From positions 32,274 through 96,273 of the forward strand of contig NZ_BLID01000012.1 in NCBI RefSeq assembly GCF_009811315.1: DNA of 64,000 nt, read 5' to 3'. Under the pieces are notes generated by a model that saw nothing but the letters and a program-made list of their open reading frames with translations, made no database searches and was not told where the DNA came from. A program made the position numbers and the translations under genes. The stretch is from Vibrio atypicus. Its GTDB lineage: Bacteria > Pseudomonadota > Gammaproteobacteria > Enterobacterales > Vibrionaceae. Shown here piece by piece: positions 62,918-64,000 of this stretch; the first letter of the stretch is position 1; each line of letters opens with the position of its first letter.

Positions 62918-63448
62918 GTGGCAAAGGCACTGTTTCTTTATTCCTCTAGAGAGGGACAGACAAAGAAAATACTTAACGTGATAAAAGACGAGTTCGCTGA
63001 ATTTGAGTGTGAAGTTGTAGATTTGCATACTCTTCGTCATGAGTTGGACTTCTCTCAATACGAACGTGTCCTTATTGGTGCCTCTATTCGTTACGGACAC
63101 CTTAATAAGAAACTCTACCAGTTTATTGAGCATAACCTTGCTCAGCTAGAACAGAGTAAAGTGGCTTTCTTTTGCGTAAATCTTACTGCACGTAAAGAAG
63201 AACAAGGTAAAGATACTCCTGAGGGAAGTGCATACATTCGGACTTTTTTAAAGAAATCGCCTTGGCAGCCAAAGCTTATTGGTGTGTTCGCCGGTGCCCT
63301 CTATTACCCACGTTATGGCTTCTTTGATAAAATGATGATTAAGCTGATTATGACATTAACTGGTGGTGAGACTGATACCAGTAAAGAAGTGGAGTACACG
63401 AACTGGGAAAAAGTCTCTTTATTTGCTCAAAAGTTTAAAGAATTGTAA
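62918..63448 (+). CDS. hemG: Menaquinone-dependent protoporphyrinogen IX dehydrogenase HemG
   Basis: A 176-residue flavodoxin-like membrane-associated enzyme that oxidises protoporphyrinogen IX to protoporphyrin IX, feeding electrons to the quinone pool. FMN loop YSSREGQTKKI (near 8-18), RVLIGASIRYGH (near 49) and the long insertion loop with LTGGETDTSKEVEYTNWE, all as in E. coli HemG. The start is GTG at 62918 after AAGGAG. Last protein gene before the rRNA operon. Confidence 0.95.
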   Translation: MAKALFLYSSREGQTKKILNVIKDEFAEFECEVVDLHTLRHELDFSQYERVLIGASIRYGHLNKKLYQFIEHNLAQLEQSKVAFFCVNLTARKEEQGKDTPEGSAYIRTFLKKSPWQPKLIGVFAGALYYPRYGFFDKMMIKLIMTLTGGETDTSKEVEYTNWEKVSLFAQKFKEL

Positions 63449-63527
63449 TCAGAACGTTTGCTTTTACCCTGTTCGGGTTAATTAATAATCGAACAGTAAA
63501 AAAAAACAGAAAATTCGCAAAAAGGGG

Positions 63528-63555
63528 TTGCCAAGAATCTTTCGATCTCTATAAT
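63528..63555 (+). promoter_or_regulatory. rRNA operon promoter P1
   Basis: TTGCCA (63528-63533), 16-base spacer, perfect TATAAT (63550-63555), followed by a GC-rich discriminator (GCCCCCTCGC) typical of stringently controlled rrn P1 promoters. The A/T-rich stretch 63479-63520, with a nine-A run, looks like an UP element. Confidence 0.85.
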
Positions 63556-63656
63556 GCCCCCTCGCTGACACGGGAACGATTCGAAAGAAACGAACAACGA
63601 GTTAGCAAGGTCAATTAGCCAAGCGGAAACGCTTGAAAAAAGTTTGAAAAAAGTGG

Positions 63657-63684
63657 TTGACACTAAACTTTATCTCGCTAAAAT
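63657..63684 (+). promoter_or_regulatory. rRNA operon promoter P2
   Basis: Perfect TTGACA (63657-63662), 16-base spacer, TAAAAT (63679-63684), about 130 bases after P1, the usual tandem spacing. Confidence 0.85.
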
Positions 63685-63717
63685 GGCCGTCCGATTTGAG
63701 CGAAGCTCAATAGGAAA

Positions 63718-63729
63718 GCTCTTTAACAA
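63718..63729 (+). promoter_or_regulatory. rRNA leader boxA antitermination site
   Basis: GCTCTTTAACAA matches the boxA sequence TGCTCTTTAACA bound by NusB-NusE, placed in the leader after P2 as in E. coli rrn operons. The 200-base remainder of the leader contains short palindromes but no open frame. Confidence 0.85.
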
Positions 63730-63940
63730 TATAAACCTATCAATCTGTGTGGGCACTCGTTGATGATAATCCAATTAGATACCTCGGTATCATATTAGGT
63801 TTCAATGAAACGAAGTGACCGATACAAATAACTTCGGTTATTTGGCACAGTCAATTCATTACCATTCTGTTGGAGTGGTAATAGCTTTAAAATTACACAG
63901 TAGTTTTGAAGTCAGTATTCATTGAGCCGAACAAAATCTT

Positions 63941-64000
63941 AAATTGAAGAGTTTGATCATGGCTCAGATTGAACGCTGGCGGCAGGCCTAACACATGCAA
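63941..64000 (+). rRNA. rrs: 16S ribosomal RNA, 5' end only
   Basis: The sequence AAATTGAAGAGTTTGATCAT and the following universal start of 16S rRNA (GCTCAGATTGAACGCTGGCG) run to the window edge; 60 bases of about 1540 are visible. The operon is transcribed away from oriC, co-directional with the replication fork, and lies about 24 kb from the origin. Confidence 0.98.

Noticed and set aside
63817..63829. GTTTCAATGAAAC in the rRNA leader as a parS site
   Set aside because: Half-sites match, but the central CACGTG core is missing and spacing is three bases short.
1..64000. CRISPR array, prophage, transposon, integron or defence island
   Set aside because: No regularly spaced repeats, transposase, integrase, phage or nuclease-type genes were seen; gene order is core Vibrio throughout.
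1..64000. tRNA genes
   Set aside because: No cloverleaf with a GGTTCGAATCC-type arm was noticed; the only stable RNA gene visible is the 16S start at the right edge.

Overview
The window is core chromosome of a gammaproteobacterium, almost certainly a Vibrio (chromosome 1, origin region). The basis is gene order (srkA-dsbA-yihG, comM/ilvLGMEDA, glyQS, gyrB-recF-dnaN-dnaA, rpmH-rnpA-yidD-yidC-mnmE-mioC-oriC-mnmG-rsmG-parA-parB-atpIBEFHAGDC-glmU, fadBA, yigZ-trkH-hemG-rrn), a chitin-oligosaccharide-binding-type periplasmic protein, a manganese-riboswitch-controlled MneA-type exporter and frequent CTA leucine codons in highly expressed genes. I cannot name the species. I see no prophage, insertion sequence, integron, CRISPR array or tRNA gene.

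Layout. 1-5.1 kb: SrkA C-terminal part, DsbA, a PlsC-type acyltransferase, a DUF2860-like outer-membrane protein and ComM. 5.2-11.9 kb: the branched-chain amino-acid operon ilvL-ilvG-ilvM-ilvE-ilvD-ilvA with a classical leader-peptide attenuator and an extra small reading frame before ilvG. 12-20.4 kb: a looser region with AcuI/YhdH reductase, a LysR regulator, two small membrane proteins, TusA, an OpgC-like acyltransferase, an AraC-type regulator with what look like two GyrI-like domains, an orphan family-5 binding protein and the manganese exporter. 20.8-26 kb: glyQS, avtA and a small heat-shock protein with a probable RNA thermometer. 26-32.6 kb: dnaA-dnaN-recF-gyrB on the minus strand, with a parS-like site in the 3' end of recF. 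33-35.2 kb: a complete polar-amino-acid ABC importer. 35.4-39.8 kb: rpmH through mioC. 39.8-40.27 kb: oriC, with DnaA boxes, 14 GATC sites in about 220 bp and three AT-rich 12-mers. 40.3-53.2 kb: mnmG, rsmG, parAB, the nine-gene ATP synthase operon and glmU. 53.2-64 kb: an ABC permease/binding protein pair, punC/punR, fadBA with a FadR-like operator, yigZ-trkH-hemG, and tandem rRNA promoters followed by the first 60 bases of a 16S rRNA gene.

How it works together: initiator (DnaA), clamp (DnaN), gyrase, the origin itself and the ParABS segregation genes lie within about 18 kb. Next to them are genes whose demand scales with growth (ribosomal protein L34, RNase P protein, membrane insertase, tRNA modification, ATP synthase, rRNA), which gain copy number from early replication.

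No clearly undescribed system is evident. The items most worth a second look are the small frame coupled to ilvG, the parS-like site in recF, the orphan chitin-oligosaccharide-binding-type protein, the tandem-effector AraC regulator, and the structured intergenic stretch between ibpA and gyrB.
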